Positions 47,518-60,925 of a DNA stretch of 64,000 nt are shown one piece after another (positions within the stretch are counted from its first letter, which is position 1; every line of letters starts with the position of its first letter). The stretch covers positions 17,677,821 through 17,741,820 of the forward strand of contig NC_092578.1 of assembly GCF_037975245.1 (NCBI RefSeq), written 5' to 3'. The DNA comes from Apostichopus japonicus. Lineage: Eukaryota; Echinodermata; Holothuroidea; Aspidochirotida; Stichopodidae. The translations under genes were made by a program, and so were the position numbers. Below the pieces are notes generated by a model. That model made no database searches. It worked only from the letters and a program-made list of their open reading frames with translations, and was not told where the DNA came from.

Positions 47518-49670
47518 ATCCCATGACCTATAGATAAGCTATCTTCGATCGATTTTTTTTTTTTTTTTTTTTTTTTTGAAAACTAGAAAGTACCGAAAAA
47601 CAGCAATTTTTGTTAACTTGCCACTTAATGATAATTAATAGAAATAGTTGAACACCAATACCATTCCATCTGACAACACACACTACAAGCGAATCGATTG
47701 GAATTGATAAAATTGGAGAGTAAAAAAAAATCTTCTATCGATCGGAGATGAAAGATTTGTGTTTCTTTTCAGTCAAGTTAAAAATCCGAAAAAAATATAT
47801 CCATTTCTGCGTCATGTGTGAACACATATGTTACATTAGTTCTACTGTTCCAATCTCTCTTCTGTGAGTATTAACCCTGAGAATAGGAGCAGCTATACGT
47901 GATCTCAAAGGGTTCCATCCACAAGAACCCACATGACCCTTTCAGGGCATTTTGTCATGCCACGTTGCATTTATAACATATCTGTTCTTATGGGTTTCCG
48001 ATCACGTGTTCTCATGGGTTTCCGGTCACGTATCCACACACCACGTCCCCATTTTAAAGTGTTACAATTCCATCCTTGGTTTCAATCTATATCGAGCATT
48101 AACAGTGAGAATTGTTAGGGAGTACATCCCACCAAGGAGCTCAGCCCCCCCCCCCTCCCTGTCCCCCTCACGGTTTCTTTGCGCTAGCCTCTAGATGACG
48201 TAACCTGTTGATCAGCCCATGCACTTTTTACGGAACCCCCCGCACCCTCTCACTCTACTCCCCTGCTGACCCATGTTCGGTAGTGTTTCATAAAACTGCA
48301 ATTAAAAAGTGTAAACCTTTGCTCAAAATAAGTCGAAATATTCTCTGTTACAGAACGCTTAGCAGATATAATCTAGCACTTCTCATCTTTACGAATATGG
48401 TCAGACGGTGATATTAAATTCACGCGAGACCGGTTCCCATGAGTTTTGCTCATGAACATGTTTACAACAAAAAACAGGGAGCAAAATGAAAAGAAAGTAA
48501 CGTGCACAAGTGATGAAGAAGAAGATAAAACTAAGCCAAGAAGTAGGAAAAGGTTTTCTATAAAGTTACTAAGGCTATTCCCATGGGAAGTCTTAAAAAG
48601 CTAAGCGTCTCACCAGACAAACCAGAGACGCGCTAATGTGCCTCGCTGGTGTCATTTGAAAGTGAAAAAACAGATCATGAGTTTACATGGTAAGGTTTGT
48701 GTTTGTTTTAAGATGAAATTCCCACAGGATAAATATATACTCTATGAACTACCAACAAACCACAGAAAATTGAAAAAAAAATCCAATTGTTTTAAATTAT
48801 TTTGTAAATATCCAAGGGAAACGTAGATACGAACCACTGAACATGCATGACAATGGGATTCTAGGAGATGTATTATTTTGTTTTAATTCGATTTTTAAGT
48901 TGTTTTATTTTGGCGATAAACCAATAGTTAAAACCTATAAATTATAATTTAACAAACAAAGGTAAGACCAGAAAGAAATAAAACCAGAAAAGAGCAAAAT
49001 AGAAACACTAGAAAAGGTCAACTTTCCAAAGACCATAAAAAGGAAAATATAAGACCAACAAAAAAAAAGGAAAAGTGTAATCACTCACCGGCCTACATAC
49101 AGAGAGAATTAAACGATGCGTGTTGACATATGTATTCAAGATAAACAGAGGCAACCATGAAAACATAAATAATAATCATATTAATAATAACATAAAGGCT
49201 TTATCAATAAACATTTCGTGTTATAGAAAACAAGGACGTTTACTGTGAGGTATATGTTAGTATATAAATTGGGAGAGCGGCGCTATACGGGTGAGGTATA
49301 TTTGCTTCAGGCGTACAATATATAAGTGTTTTAAAATAGCCTTCCTCATTTCGACTATTGAGAATGGAATCAAATTATTCAACTATACGTGATCAGTAAA
49401 CTTCAGTTGGCTAAATTTAGTCTTACCTCAATTAATGTTTCAATGTTACAATGTTATTTTGAGGTATAATTCTCTAAAGGTATGATTAGACTGCCAACAA
49501 AACGGTTGGTTTTAACAGCTGTTTTGGGACATACGACGTGCTTTACGATGCTGTATACCTCCTGACGGCGTGGAACGGCAAAGGTCCAAAAGGAAAACTC
49601 CAATATATTCTCTAAAGCAATATACTCCTTATTTGTCAATTATGAGTCATATCTTATTTCTCTGTTTTTC
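47518..49670. other. Intergenic with poly-T at about 47553-47577
   Basis: A direct repeat TCATGGGTTTCCGRTCACGT (first copy TTATGGG..) near 47988 and 48013. No gene recognised. Confidence 0.5.
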
Positions 49671-49885
<215 letters not shown>

Positions 49886-51359
49886 AAATTAATATACAAA
49901 TGAGTACTGCCACAATCCAAGTTAGAGAGGCATCATGACACTACCTCAATCGAATTTTGTGATAATCAACAGTTGTTCTGTACGTAAAAGAATAAATAAA
50001 TAGGCTTATTCAACGAGTCGCGTTTTTTTTTGGGAGGGGGGGGGGTTACCATGTTATACATTTAGAAAATTATGGCCTTTTCAATGTAAATCGCTTTTCT
50101 TTTCTCTTTTCTTATTTTTTTTCTTTTGACTAATGTCATATATTACGCTGTCTGGTTCGTGTTCAGTGCAAGGTGGTAAGGTTGTAAAATTAAAATTAAA
50201 AGCCAGTTAGTAGCTTGCGATAAATAAGAGACATGAAATAAGAGACATGAAAAGGGTAAATTTAGAATGCAAAATTATAAGTAAAAAAGAAGAAACTTAA
50301 AGGGGTTTCTTTCAACGCTTCACGACTCTGAATAACCATTAAAGTGATACGCGCGTCTCGTATAAAGCGGTATGCACTCAACGAGCCAAGGGCAAAGAAA
50401 AATAATGAGGAGTGATTTGTAGATAATTCTTTCTATTTAGTTATGGGTTCTCGCAGTTTTCAGAGCTCTCATAAAGAAAAGCGAAACTCCATGTTGCCAA
50501 TATCATCTCATTATGTTGCATACAGTTCATTTCATCATGTTGATATCTACTGTGCCAAGAAGTCGATTAGGACCAAGAGGAGCTTTCTGAGAGCCCAACG
50601 AGAGGTTATGAGGTCATATTGGGTATTTTGGTCTCACCATGTTGTCACCATGTTGTCAACATATTTCCTTGATCAAGCAATAGCACATCATACACTGTCA
50701 AGGACTCGACTTACAAGAGCTCACAGAACTCAGAAAAGATCAAACGAGGCATGATATCTCATGATCGTACATATAAACTTAGATATTTCATCTCACCGTG
50801 TTGCACACATCTAACATCTCGTCAGGCCAACTTTTAAGCTGTCCAGATATTGAAAAAAGAACTCGCCCAGGTCCCAACGTGCCAATAAGAGAAACCGTGA
50901 TATCATTTTGAATATTTCATCTTTCATATTCGTTTCTATTACCAATTGATCGTACTTGATCTTTGATCATACTTGATCTTCCGAGGATGAATCAATTTTA
51001 CGCATTTCAACTTCTGTCGATGGAGCGCAAAGCAGAATCCTTTTATTTTGTTTCTCCCCTTTTTTTTGTAGCACCGTACAAGCGACTACGTTTCTGTATT
51101 TATTACATTGAACAGAGCGGCAACAACAGTTTGATAGAAATCAGTCAACAGGTTTGTAGCTTTGCATTGATGAACACGATAAGATACAAACAAGAAATCG
51201 ATTGAGAATAATATTCAAACTGATTTAAAATGAAAGAAGTACCGAAAGTTGAAAGATTAAAACGATATACAGTGTAAATGCGAGATGACGTAAGTCAGAG
51301 CGTAATCACATGTGGTACCAACTTGTGGCAAGTTTTCACGTGCACAATGACTCTGTAGG
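49886..51359. other. Intergenic with ATCTCACCATGTTG-like words
   Basis: Variants of CATCTCA(C/T)(C/T)(A/G)TGTTG occur near 50506, 50532, 50633, 50645 and 50791, suggesting a diverged repeat. The 103-codon ORF at 50443-50754 crosses them and has no domain. Confidence 0.4.
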
Positions 51360-51900
51360 ATGGAATGAATGAGGAAGAGGAGGATGGGGGTAGGGGAGGG
51401 GAGGTAGGGAGGGGCAGGAGAGAGGTAGGGCAGGGGAGAGGTAGGGGAGGCGGAAGACGAGGAGGATAGGGAGGATGATGGTGACGACGAGGGACTGGAG
51501 GATCACGGTGATAGAACGGACGGGAGTATAACGACTTGGAAAGTGAAAAGACGAAAGGGAGAGGGAGGGAAAATTGGAGGAGGCGGGGATAAAGAGGGTG
51601 AGAGGGAGGAAAGGGGGAGGGGTGAGGCGAACAGGGAGAATAAGGAGTACAAGGGAGGATTACGGTAGCGAAGATATATGAGGAGAATAATGAGAGAAAT
51701 AACGACTTGAGCAGAGGAGGGATGGGAGGCTGACGAGGATAATGAGATGGGAAGGATAAGGTGGAGAAGGATGATAAGGAGAAATGGAGTGATGAGGAGA
51801 TGGGAGAGAATTAAAGGATGGCGAAAAGCAGGCGGGGAAAGAGTTGAATCATTGTTTGATGACGGGGATGGCTTGGGGGTGTGGGGGGGGGGGGGTTGGG
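51360..51900 (+). repeat. Purine-rich (GGGAGG/GATGAG) tract, 540 bp
   Basis: Almost all purine on the plus strand with GAGG, GGAGGA and GATGAGGA words, ending in a G run (about 51882-51895). Low complexity, no coding. Confidence 0.85.
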
Positions 51901-54118
51901 GTGGGAGAGGTTATTAAGTAGGATCGTCAAGTTCCATCACGTCCTACTTTGCTGTTAATTAACGATGTCATTTCACCCTGAATGTTGACTCCAACATTCT
52001 TTATGTTTGCGATGAATGACAGGCTGAATGATATTGTTTGTACATGAAACGTAGATCAACATGGGGGGGGGGGGGGAGGGCAGGGTGTGCTAAGACGAAT
52101 TACTGCTGAACGCTTGAGCGACTTTCTAGCGGAAAAGTAAATAGTCAAGCGTCATTTGCTTGTCAACAAACCGGATATTGCGGTAACGCAGATTTTTGGA
52201 AGTAATTAAATCGTCCGTTAGACAACCAGCCGGTAAAGTTTATTTTCCTTTACCCTTGATTGCTTGCTTTAGGGGGTAAAATCTGGTCCGTAAAATAACA
52301 CATCAACTTGGTTACATGAATAATCCACCGTGACCATCTTCCAATGGACGGAAAATTTCCATAGATATTCTGATGCATGTCTTATACCATCGAAAAAGAA
52401 AAAAATACTACCCGTAGTAAATATATACATCAATGCATGGTCTTATTTATATTTCAATCCTAGATATCGCAGAAAATTAAAATTTAGAAAAATCGGATTG
52501 ACGTCCGGTTTACGAGGTTCACGCAATCAACCTACATAATTTGATCATCTTTTGAGTTATATTGAACGATATATTGTCAAGTTTACACCTTTTTATTTTT
52601 TTATTTATTTTTTACCGAAAAACGAACCTAGAAAAAATTATGGGTTTCATTCTCTTCGTTATTCTTCTAGGTACGAGTCTGAACCGATGAAATTAATATC
52701 CAAACCTTTACCTTTTAGATTCGCAAGTTGACAAGCCCTATATGTTGTATTTGCTACGTTTAATTTTTTTAAATAATTCCTAAGATAATCTTGGGACGTA
52801 TCATGCAGATCATGAAATTGTTTCGTCGTATACGTGCAAACTAACGCTGTTTTTGGAAAATCGTAATTAATTAATACATTCAATCTGGGCTACCCCCCCC
52901 AAAAAAATCATATTTTTCAAAACAATGAACGGTCAAACAACATCCATGGGTTGCCATAAAGCATGAAGGCAGGAAATTTCTTGGATAGAAAAAAATAGGT
53001 GCGATATTGGTTCACTTAAGTTTTCACTTCAAACCATGGAAGCTGACCTGTAACAATCAAAATAACAAATGGACATTACTTCTTCCCTTTATTGGGGAGG
53101 GGTGGGGGAGGGGTGGGGATAGAGGGAGAAGGAAAGGGAGAGGATGCGAAGGGAGTAGGAGTGTGGGAGGAGGATGGAAGGGGGGGGGCAGTCATGGTGC
53201 TCTGCATGTTACAAAGACATGGAGGATATTGGCAACCATTTCCAATAACAGTTCTGTTTTTTTGCTTTGGTAAGGCCTGAACTTTTCTGCCCATCCTTAA
53301 TTTCCACCCAGGAAGCCCCGATAGGCCTTGTGTTTTATTACACACTTTTAACTTTTTCTTGTTACCAGAGAGAAACAGTGATACTAGAGAAAAACAAATA
53401 TGAAGTCTTAGAAGGCTCTTTGACGAGGTCACATATCGGTCAAAAATGGCAAACTGTTATATGACCGGTTTTTGACATTTTGAGACATCTCGTCGAAAAA
53501 AAAGAAGCTTTGTCTTTGTTTTCTTAAGAGTTGCTTATAAGTATCCGTACTAAGTACGATAATGAGAGCAGTTGTATCTCTTTTCGGTCATCTTTCTAGA
53601 TTATCGATGAATCGAATTTTATCGATAGTAACAAAAACACTTAAACCATTTAAATAGAAAACCTAATTTCAATAATGTTGTCCGTCTATGTCCACTAATG
53701 TATCATGTGTCTAAAGTTCCTCTTGAATAATATTCTGTGCTCTTTGCCTAAAGGGCGAAATAAAAAACCGGTCCCTTGATGCCTCATTTGCGATTATATT
53801 ATAATCTCACGCTTATGTTTCACGATGCTCAAATAAAATTTCCTTAAGAAATGTGGAAACTATCCTCTCTAGACTATTATATAGTTGAGACTTTAAAGTG
53901 ATCGATCGTTGGCATTTATTGAACAATTCAAGCGTATGAGATGAAAACGAAAGGGGCAAACGAACTTTTGTGTAAGTGTAAAGTTTTAGTACAAAATGAA
54001 GGCTAAAGGAACGACTTTTTATGTCACGGGTGTAATCACATGGTTAAGTGAACTTGGTATGAACAAAATTAAACCAGCTGGCTTTGTTTATAACGCACGC
54101 ACGCACGCACGCAAGCAT
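51901..54118. other. Intergenic, nothing recognised
   Basis: G runs near 52064-52076, a G/A tract at 53093-53188, ACGC repeat (about 54094-54112). ORFs at 52330 (plus) and 52659 (minus) show no domain. Confidence 0.5.
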
Positions 54119-54126
54119 ATAGATAT

Positions 54127-54206
<80 letters not shown>
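54119..54206. repeat. (TA)n array, probable SINE tail
   Basis: About 85 bp of TA directly following (on the minus strand) the tRNA-like SINE body. Confidence 0.9.
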
Positions 54207-54208
<2 letters not shown>

Positions 54209-54326
54209 GAAAACGTAATGAGAAGGAAAATCCAGAACAGTGAAAAAACTTCCAGCCTCCACCGGGATTCGTACCCGGCCCTCCCGCTTTGTACGCGGAC
54301 ATCCTAACCAACTATAGACCATGGAC
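54207..54326 (-). mobile_element. tRNA-Glu-like SINE
   Basis: On the minus strand a tRNA-like head (54325-54252) starts GTCCATGGTCTATAGTTGGT. It has the A-box TAGTTGGTTAGGAT, a paired CCGC/GCGG anticodon stem and the B-box GGTACGAATCC. A 45-nt body with TTTTTTCACTGTTCTGGA follows, then the TA array. The acceptor ends do not pair well and the anticodon loop is altered, so this is a SINE or tRNA pseudogene rather than a tRNA gene. Confidence 0.65.
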
Positions 54327-55420
54327 GCTGATTGTATGTCCAGAGGTTCGAAACCGGTAAGGAAGGTCGTAATTTCACTGTAGGCGTTTGACACCTGTAT
54401 CGAACAATACTAGTTCTGTTTTTGGTGACATATTTTGCCTTACTCTAGAGATCAAACATGATGTTAACCAACTCGAAAATCATTTGTGATTCCTAAAGCC
54501 GGATCTATATCGGTATACATTATTATTCGAAGAAAGGTAAAACAATTTTTTTTTCTGGGAGGAATTAATATTTTGTATGGTTATTTAAGTTGACGATCGA
54601 TTAGATTAAGTCCTTCTTACGAAAGTCAACAGTATTCCATTAAACTCTGCTAGACAAAGTCCAAATGTGGTCACGTACTCATGCTGTAGTATTCGCAATT
54701 ATCTCACAGCCACATTCAAACCCGTCCCTGTCACTTTGTATGTCACTAAGTCTTGTCTAATTTGAACTCTCTTGAAGGTATGCGAGAAATTTGGAGAGTT
54801 ACTGCTTTTAGGAAAAGTGTGTTTTGACAGATCTCATCAATTTTAAGCACCTCAAAATTTGGGGCAAAGGCTGACGGATGGCATGTAAAAAGCATAACAA
54901 CTAAAAGTGAGCATCCTCTCCTTCCCGTAACATCCCAACCTATCTTAACCTCTAAAATATTAATAATTAAACACGGCATGTATGATTGGCAAGAATTATA
55001 TATAGCTACGTCTAATATCGAGGTTTTTTGACTTCAAGGAGTAACTTACTGTGTGTTTGAATAGTCTTATCTTCTGTCATTGACAAGTGTCCTCCAACTT
55101 CGTGCAGAGGACAAACATAGACCATAACAGAAGCATAGTAAGATCTGTCAATGACAGACTGACGTAAATTAAAATAGAATAAACATAACCTATAGCGAGT
55201 CTTCGAGACAGGTTTCACAGAAAATGAGGAAAAGGGGCAACGTTTTTTATATAGGAAATATATAAACAATTGGATAGGCAGAAGATAAAACAAAGGGTTG
55301 CACCCTCTAATAAGGTCATTATTTCTCGTGGACGGGCCAAATGTTTGGAAGATTTCGACTTTAAAATGGTATGAACATGATCTCGTACACTGCTCTGGTC
55401 CGCGTGCAATCACGATGTAT
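54327..55420. other. Intergenic, nothing recognised
   Basis: No exon or repeat identified. Confidence 0.5.
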
Positions 55421-55440
55421 GTCATATATATATATATAGA

Positions 55441-55473
<33 letters not shown>

Positions 55474-55498
55474 GTAGCCTATATATATATATAGGCCT

Positions 55499-55554
<56 letters not shown>

Positions 55555-55562
55555 ATATAGAT
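55421..55562. repeat. Compound (TA)n microsatellite
   Basis: TA arrays broken by TAGGCCTA and AAA units. Confidence 0.93.
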
Positions 55563-58500
55563 ACAATTTCATCACTACACGAACACTAAAAAAAAATGAT
55601 GACATGGACAATCCATCACATTTTCAGCCATGCCTACAATATCGCAATTTCGACTGAATGCTCCACAGCTTCAGTAGCCATTGCAGCTTATGCAAATGAT
55701 ATGTTCCGATTCCGTTTAGGAAAGTCTGGGCCCCCATTTCGTGACACCACCACGATCAATTTATGATGTGCTTCCAAATTCCCAAGTTCCAAATAATTGC
55801 AAAGTTTTTGTTACTCCTTTGGAGTATAGCATGGTTAAGGTTGGAGAGGATTTATCTTTTAAAAACTTCTCGGTTCACACCACTTGAACCGGTCTTAATT
55901 GAAACTTCTTAAGATATTATACTTGTTTTCTCTCACAAAAAAGAAGCAGGCTAGGACTGCAGCGTTTCACGCTGTTTGGCGGCGTTTGCAAACAGCCGTA
56001 GGCAGTGAATGTACTTACATGTGTGTTATACTGACGCCAGTAAAGTAGTTATGAACTTTGTACTATATTTTCTAATAATTGTGAACGGAATTGTTCTTAA
56101 GAAACTATTCATAACTAGATACACGGTATAAACTTGGTGGTGTTTTCTCACTCTAATAAAAATCTTCACGGTCGCGGATCTCGGCGGGGTGTTATTGAAT
56201 GAAGGCAATGGAAACTGCTCAGAATTGCGTATGACATAACGATAACCTCAATATATAGGCTGTGGGATGTGGTGCAATGTGATGGGAGGGGAGGGTGAGA
56301 GGGAGGGAATGGGAGGGAGGGTGAGAGGGAGATGGAGAGGGAGGGGAGAGGGGAGGGAGGGAGAGAGAAGGAGAGGGCGGTTGTAGTTGTTGGAGGTCTC
56401 GCGCCGGTCCCTCCTCTTTAAAGTATGAACAGTGCTATTGCCTATATGTGTCTCGATAGGCTACAAAGGTTAGCCCTATATCTTACAGTTCACTTTACGA
56501 AACAATTGTGCAACCTACGCAGGTGTGAAACAGTCAGTACAGAAAGTGCTACGAACTAATTAAATGTATACAAAAGCATTCTCTTAGGAAGGCTAACATT
56601 ACCACAGGGTGACAAGTATTAAGGACGTTTATATAATTACTCTATATTGCAATTATAGAATATTGATGTGGGTTATAGGCTAGGCCTATATGTGTTAGAT
56701 TTATTGGAAAACTATAATTACTTATGATGCTCTGTTCCCGACAATAAACTACATTATAGGAACCAGTCGCATACAGAGTATTGTGTGAATAACATCGTAA
56801 TTGCCATTATAACATTAGTCCTTCCTGTCGATATAATACGCCATTATAAATTTTGAAACAAGTCCTGAACCGTGTAAGGTTATCATCACTTATCCACTAT
56901 GCGTTATTGCTATAGGCTAGATATCTATGCTACGACCTTTATATATAGTTCAGATTAGTGATGAGCTACTGGATAGACCGAAGACTAGGTCGCAAGGAAG
57001 TTTCAGATCGGTCGCGGGCCACTCTCTGAAATATAGTGATGTTATTGTGTTGTTAAACGCTGTTATAGAATAACACATATTCAGAATGACAATAGCAGAT
57101 TGAGTTACTTGATACACACATACATATATACTTATATACAAATAGTACAACATAATCCTTAGGCATTCATGCAGTGCCGTGCCTAAAACTTCAAATTCCT
57201 ATACTGTTACCACCATGGTCAATGTGCTGATTTTGATAAGAAAAACTTGTTTCATGAAATGTGCCACACAGTATAAAAATGACTTGCACAAGTCACTGTT
57301 AAACAAGCATCTGAGTAGAATGAAATGATAGCTAAGGAACTGGAAAAAACAGGCTCTGATACCTATACCACTGAACAGCCGAATTTTAGGTAAATCGATT
57401 AAATAGAGAGTTACAGTCATTGGCCTATTTTCTATAACACGGCAAGAAAAGGACCCGACTCAAAGATTCGCAATTATACTGAGAGAATTAAATTCAGACA
57501 TTGAAATTCCCAGGTAGCATATTTAACATCATTTAGCGATATGTTTGTAGGAAAATATTTAGAGCACATTGATTATTAAAATGCGTTCAATAAATCCATT
57601 GTATCTTTGTTGTTAAATAATTTTCAGTTTCCTTTTCCAGGTCAGTGTAATTTATTTATTTATTTTTATGTTCGTAGAATAATGAAAAACATCGATTTAT
57701 TCCTCCTTTGTCGTACAGCCAAAATATCATTTTTTTTTGTTTTGTTATTGTCGGTGTTGTTGTGTTGCTTTTGAAAGAACACTGTTCACAGCGAAGGAAA
57801 ATTTAATTTGATAAAGAATCTGTTTGTACTCGTTTTATTAGTTTAATAGCACGAACGATTTTAAGATTTTGAAGGAAAAAAAATATAGTAATAATAATTA
57901 AGAAGGCAAAAATATGGAGAAGAAGGACTAAACGCGTAGTTGGCCTTGTATATCTACACGAAAGCCTAAACAGCTTTCATTATATTAAAAAGATGGTTAT
58001 TAAATTATTCTTACTGGTTTAGGAATGCGAAAAAGTGGTCGTCCTATACAAAGGAGATATGAATCTGCTTGCAAAGAGAATTCATTAACAGAGGAACCAA
58101 ATGTGAGAACCACTTATTTTTACACCTCGGTTAACCACGGAATGAGTTGAATTGGATTGAATTCAAGATTCTAGTCTGACAACGATAATGGTTATGATGA
58201 AAGGTAGAATTTTAGTCTTTTTAGAGATGAACATTTGCTTGATAGTAATATATTTATAATTTAGCTATTCCCGTTTTTTTCCCCAAGATAGTTAGCTTTA
58301 GCATATGCTAAATATCTTGATTGCTCGAGTCTGTAAGGCTTAATTATTGTAGTGCGCGTGCGCTCTACAATATTGGCATTACTGGCCAAGTGAACGATAC
58401 CTATACATGACTGGACGTTGAACCTTAAAGTTCCACATAGTCTCTGTACATTTACAGTTTCAGAGGCTAGCTGCGTAGCGAACTTATTCTGGGCCTGTCA

Positions 58501-59345
58501 CGGCGTTCACTTTGTAGGTATCTACACGTGACTATACTCCCTGGTGTGTTGTCCCCCCAAATAATAACACCATGATTAACCGAGTAGTTCTTCCTAATAC
58601 TGCAGATCTCCACGCGCACTACAATACTGCATACTTGCAGGCAAATGCAGTTCTAGTTTAAAATGGCATTGACTCCTCAGTGAAGGCATAAATGTCTTCT
58701 ATATAGTCCTTTAACTTTCACATGAACTATAGGCACCCTTAGATGACATTCAAAACGATTTTTCCTTGACAAATTTTGAAGCCATAATTTTTTTTTATTT
58801 ATTGTTTCGTATTGATGTTTGTGTCGGCATCTGTGGAAGGAACCTTATGGAATACTGTCAAATGAATTATAGAAATACGAAAATGATAAATAAAATTACG
58901 ACTTTATGCCAGTAAAGTTCATTGTACGTTCATTACATTTGGTTCAAGTACTTTTGAACGATGCACATGATTGCACAGAATAGTACAGTAATTACGGTAT
59001 ACCACTTCCACGAAAATTAAATATTTGATCTGCTTCTTGCTTCTTGTGATTTAGTGACAGGGTAAGAGGCAATTAAAGGCAAGTATTAAGTGCAACTTAA
59101 ACATTAATATTTCCGAAAGAATGGGGGGAAAATCAAAGTGCACATATTGACAGTCTTAGCTCAAATAATTGCACATATAGTCAAGACTATGTTGTTTGTT
59201 TTTGAACCCCATTATACAAATATACATTATAATGTCCGTGAAATCATGCATGCAGTGAATAATTGATGTGAACATTATATTGAAGTATATATAGTATTAT
59301 TACAAACCCACTCAATAAGATGAAGATGATTTGATCATTTTCAAA
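55563..59345. other. Intergenic with GGGAGG tract 56280-56390
   Basis: One purine-rich minisatellite (GGGAGGG/GAGAGG words). No splice-bounded exon I trust. A short open stretch after TTTAG near 58021 ends in a stop after 21 codons. Confidence 0.5.
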
Positions 59346-59349
59346 GTCA

Positions 59350-59517
59350 TTTTATTCCGACGTGCTCAGTCGGATTTCCATTATGAGCATTATGTTCGCC
59401 TTAAGGGAACATTACCCAGACGGATTTCCTAACAAGTATTGTGTACGTCTTAAAGGAGCATTCTACATTATGAATTCCATTATGAGTATTATGTTCGCAT
59501 TAACATAGCATTCTCCG
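59350..59517 (+). repeat. Degenerate tandem repeat, about 60-bp unit
   Basis: The words CGGATTTCC, ATTATGAG.ATTATGTTCGC, TTAA and GCATTCT recur about every 55-60 bp, roughly three diverged units. Confidence 0.6.
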
Positions 59518-60213
59518 GTCGAAATATAACGTAACGTGATCAAGACTATACCTATTAAAGTTGCAGTCCGCGTAACTGCATGGAATGTAACATTGTGACA
59601 TTCTGATCAAACCATCTGATAAATACACATTTATACACCCCCCCCCGTCAATCCCTTCCCCTAAAAGATCGTAATCGGCGCCGTTTCTTCCAATAAAACA
59701 TTTTGTGTCCAACAAGTTGTATGTAATAAGTTTTTTTTAAGTTTGCAAAATTCATTCTGATGAAATTTGTTACTAATTTCAACATTCCATGCAGGCATGT
59801 TTGATATTAGTATTAATCACACATGAACAAATATATATCAAATCTGAACTAATTTTCGGCAGATGCTATGAAACTTGTCACTCCGACCGTTCTGTTATCA
59901 TGTAAATTCATCATTCTGGTTTGCTGTAATTCTTTAAGTTGGCAGGTGACGGCTAAAGGTTGCAAGGAAATTTGAACAAGTAATAAAGGCTGAAGTAGAC
60001 CCATGACCTTGACTACATACGGTCGTGGGTCGTTTCGGAGTAGTTTAAGTACCCCACCATTCTGTTGATGAAGACGTAATTGAAGTGTTCTCTTTTAGGT
60101 TAGATTGTCACATTGAAAAGTTGTAATCAAAATATGATATGTAATCAATCCCGAAATTCTTATGGAATATGCCATGTATACAGTCATAATAGGTCTCTGT
60201 CTGCATTGGATTA
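59518..60213. other. Intergenic, nothing recognised
   Basis: C run near 59638-59646. No gene seen. Confidence 0.5.
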
Positions 60214-60221
60214 CAGTATTA

Positions 60222-60917
60222 CAGTGGCGGAGCGTCTATACAGTCAGAGGGCGGATGCCCCCCCCCCCCCCCCTGACGGACTCAAATGGACTGCTGGCGC
60301 CCTTTTCAGCATTTTACCACTTTTTACTTATTCGCGATTATTGACTGTTTTATTGCGCCCTCAAATACCTATTAACATATGTCACATTTTTTTGTGTAAT
60401 TTTCTGACAAAATAGCGATGACACCTATTTATTCTTCGTTTATCTGCAAATAAGCAAGGCCCGGGAAGGGTCATTTCCGGCGATCTAGGGAGTATCTTTA
60501 CTAAAAAAATGTACGCCCTGCGCCAACCTGTGGTGGCGCTCCGCTTAGATAGTGTCGAAAGCGCCCCTACAGACCATTCTCACCCCCCTGCAGGCGCGTA
60601 GCCAAGGGTGGGGGGCGAAGGGGGCAGCCGCCCCCCCCCCCTTGAGCATATTTTTTAATTTTTTTTTAATGTTTTTAAGATATCGCTAGTATTTACAAAA
60701 GAGAAAATGCTAAGATGCAACTTACAAGGCCTGGGAAGTGCCATTTCCAGCGATCTGGGAGGCATTTTCAGCCAAAGTTTTTTTGTACGCTTCGCGCCAA
60801 CCATAGTGGCGCTACGCTTAGATAGCTGCAATGCCGAATCTACAGTTTCGCCCCTCCCTTGGCAAATTCCTGGCTACGCGCCTGCCCCCTAAACCAATAC
60901 CCCTAGCTCCGCCACTG
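60222..60917. mobile_element. hAT-type MITE containing a nested MITE
   Basis: The ends CAGTGGCGGAGC (60222-60233) and GCTCCGCCACTG (60906-60917) are perfect inverted repeats. The flanks CAGTATTA (60214-60221) and CAGTATAA (60918-60925) match at 7 of 8. Removing the inserted 294-bp element leaves about 400 bp. Subterminal text (TGCGCCAACCTGTGGTGGCG) resembles that of the inserted element, so the two families are related. Confidence 0.85.
60591..60884. mobile_element. hAT-type MITE, family A, second copy (nested)
   Basis: Same 294-bp length and the same CAGGCGCGTAGCCA termini as the 18140-18433 element, in opposite orientation. The flanks (CCCCCCTG/CCCCCTAA) match poorly, perhaps because it sits in a C-run. 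Its insertion into the 60222-60917 element dates it as younger than that element. Confidence 0.88.
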
Positions 60918-60925
60918 CAGTATAA

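Noticed and set aside
54252-54325. Functional tRNA gene
   Set aside because: Acceptor ends do not pair and the anticodon loop is altered; it is followed by a SINE-like body and TA tail.
58021-58088. Possible exon after a TTTAG acceptor
   Set aside because: Only 21 codons before a stop and no partner exon.
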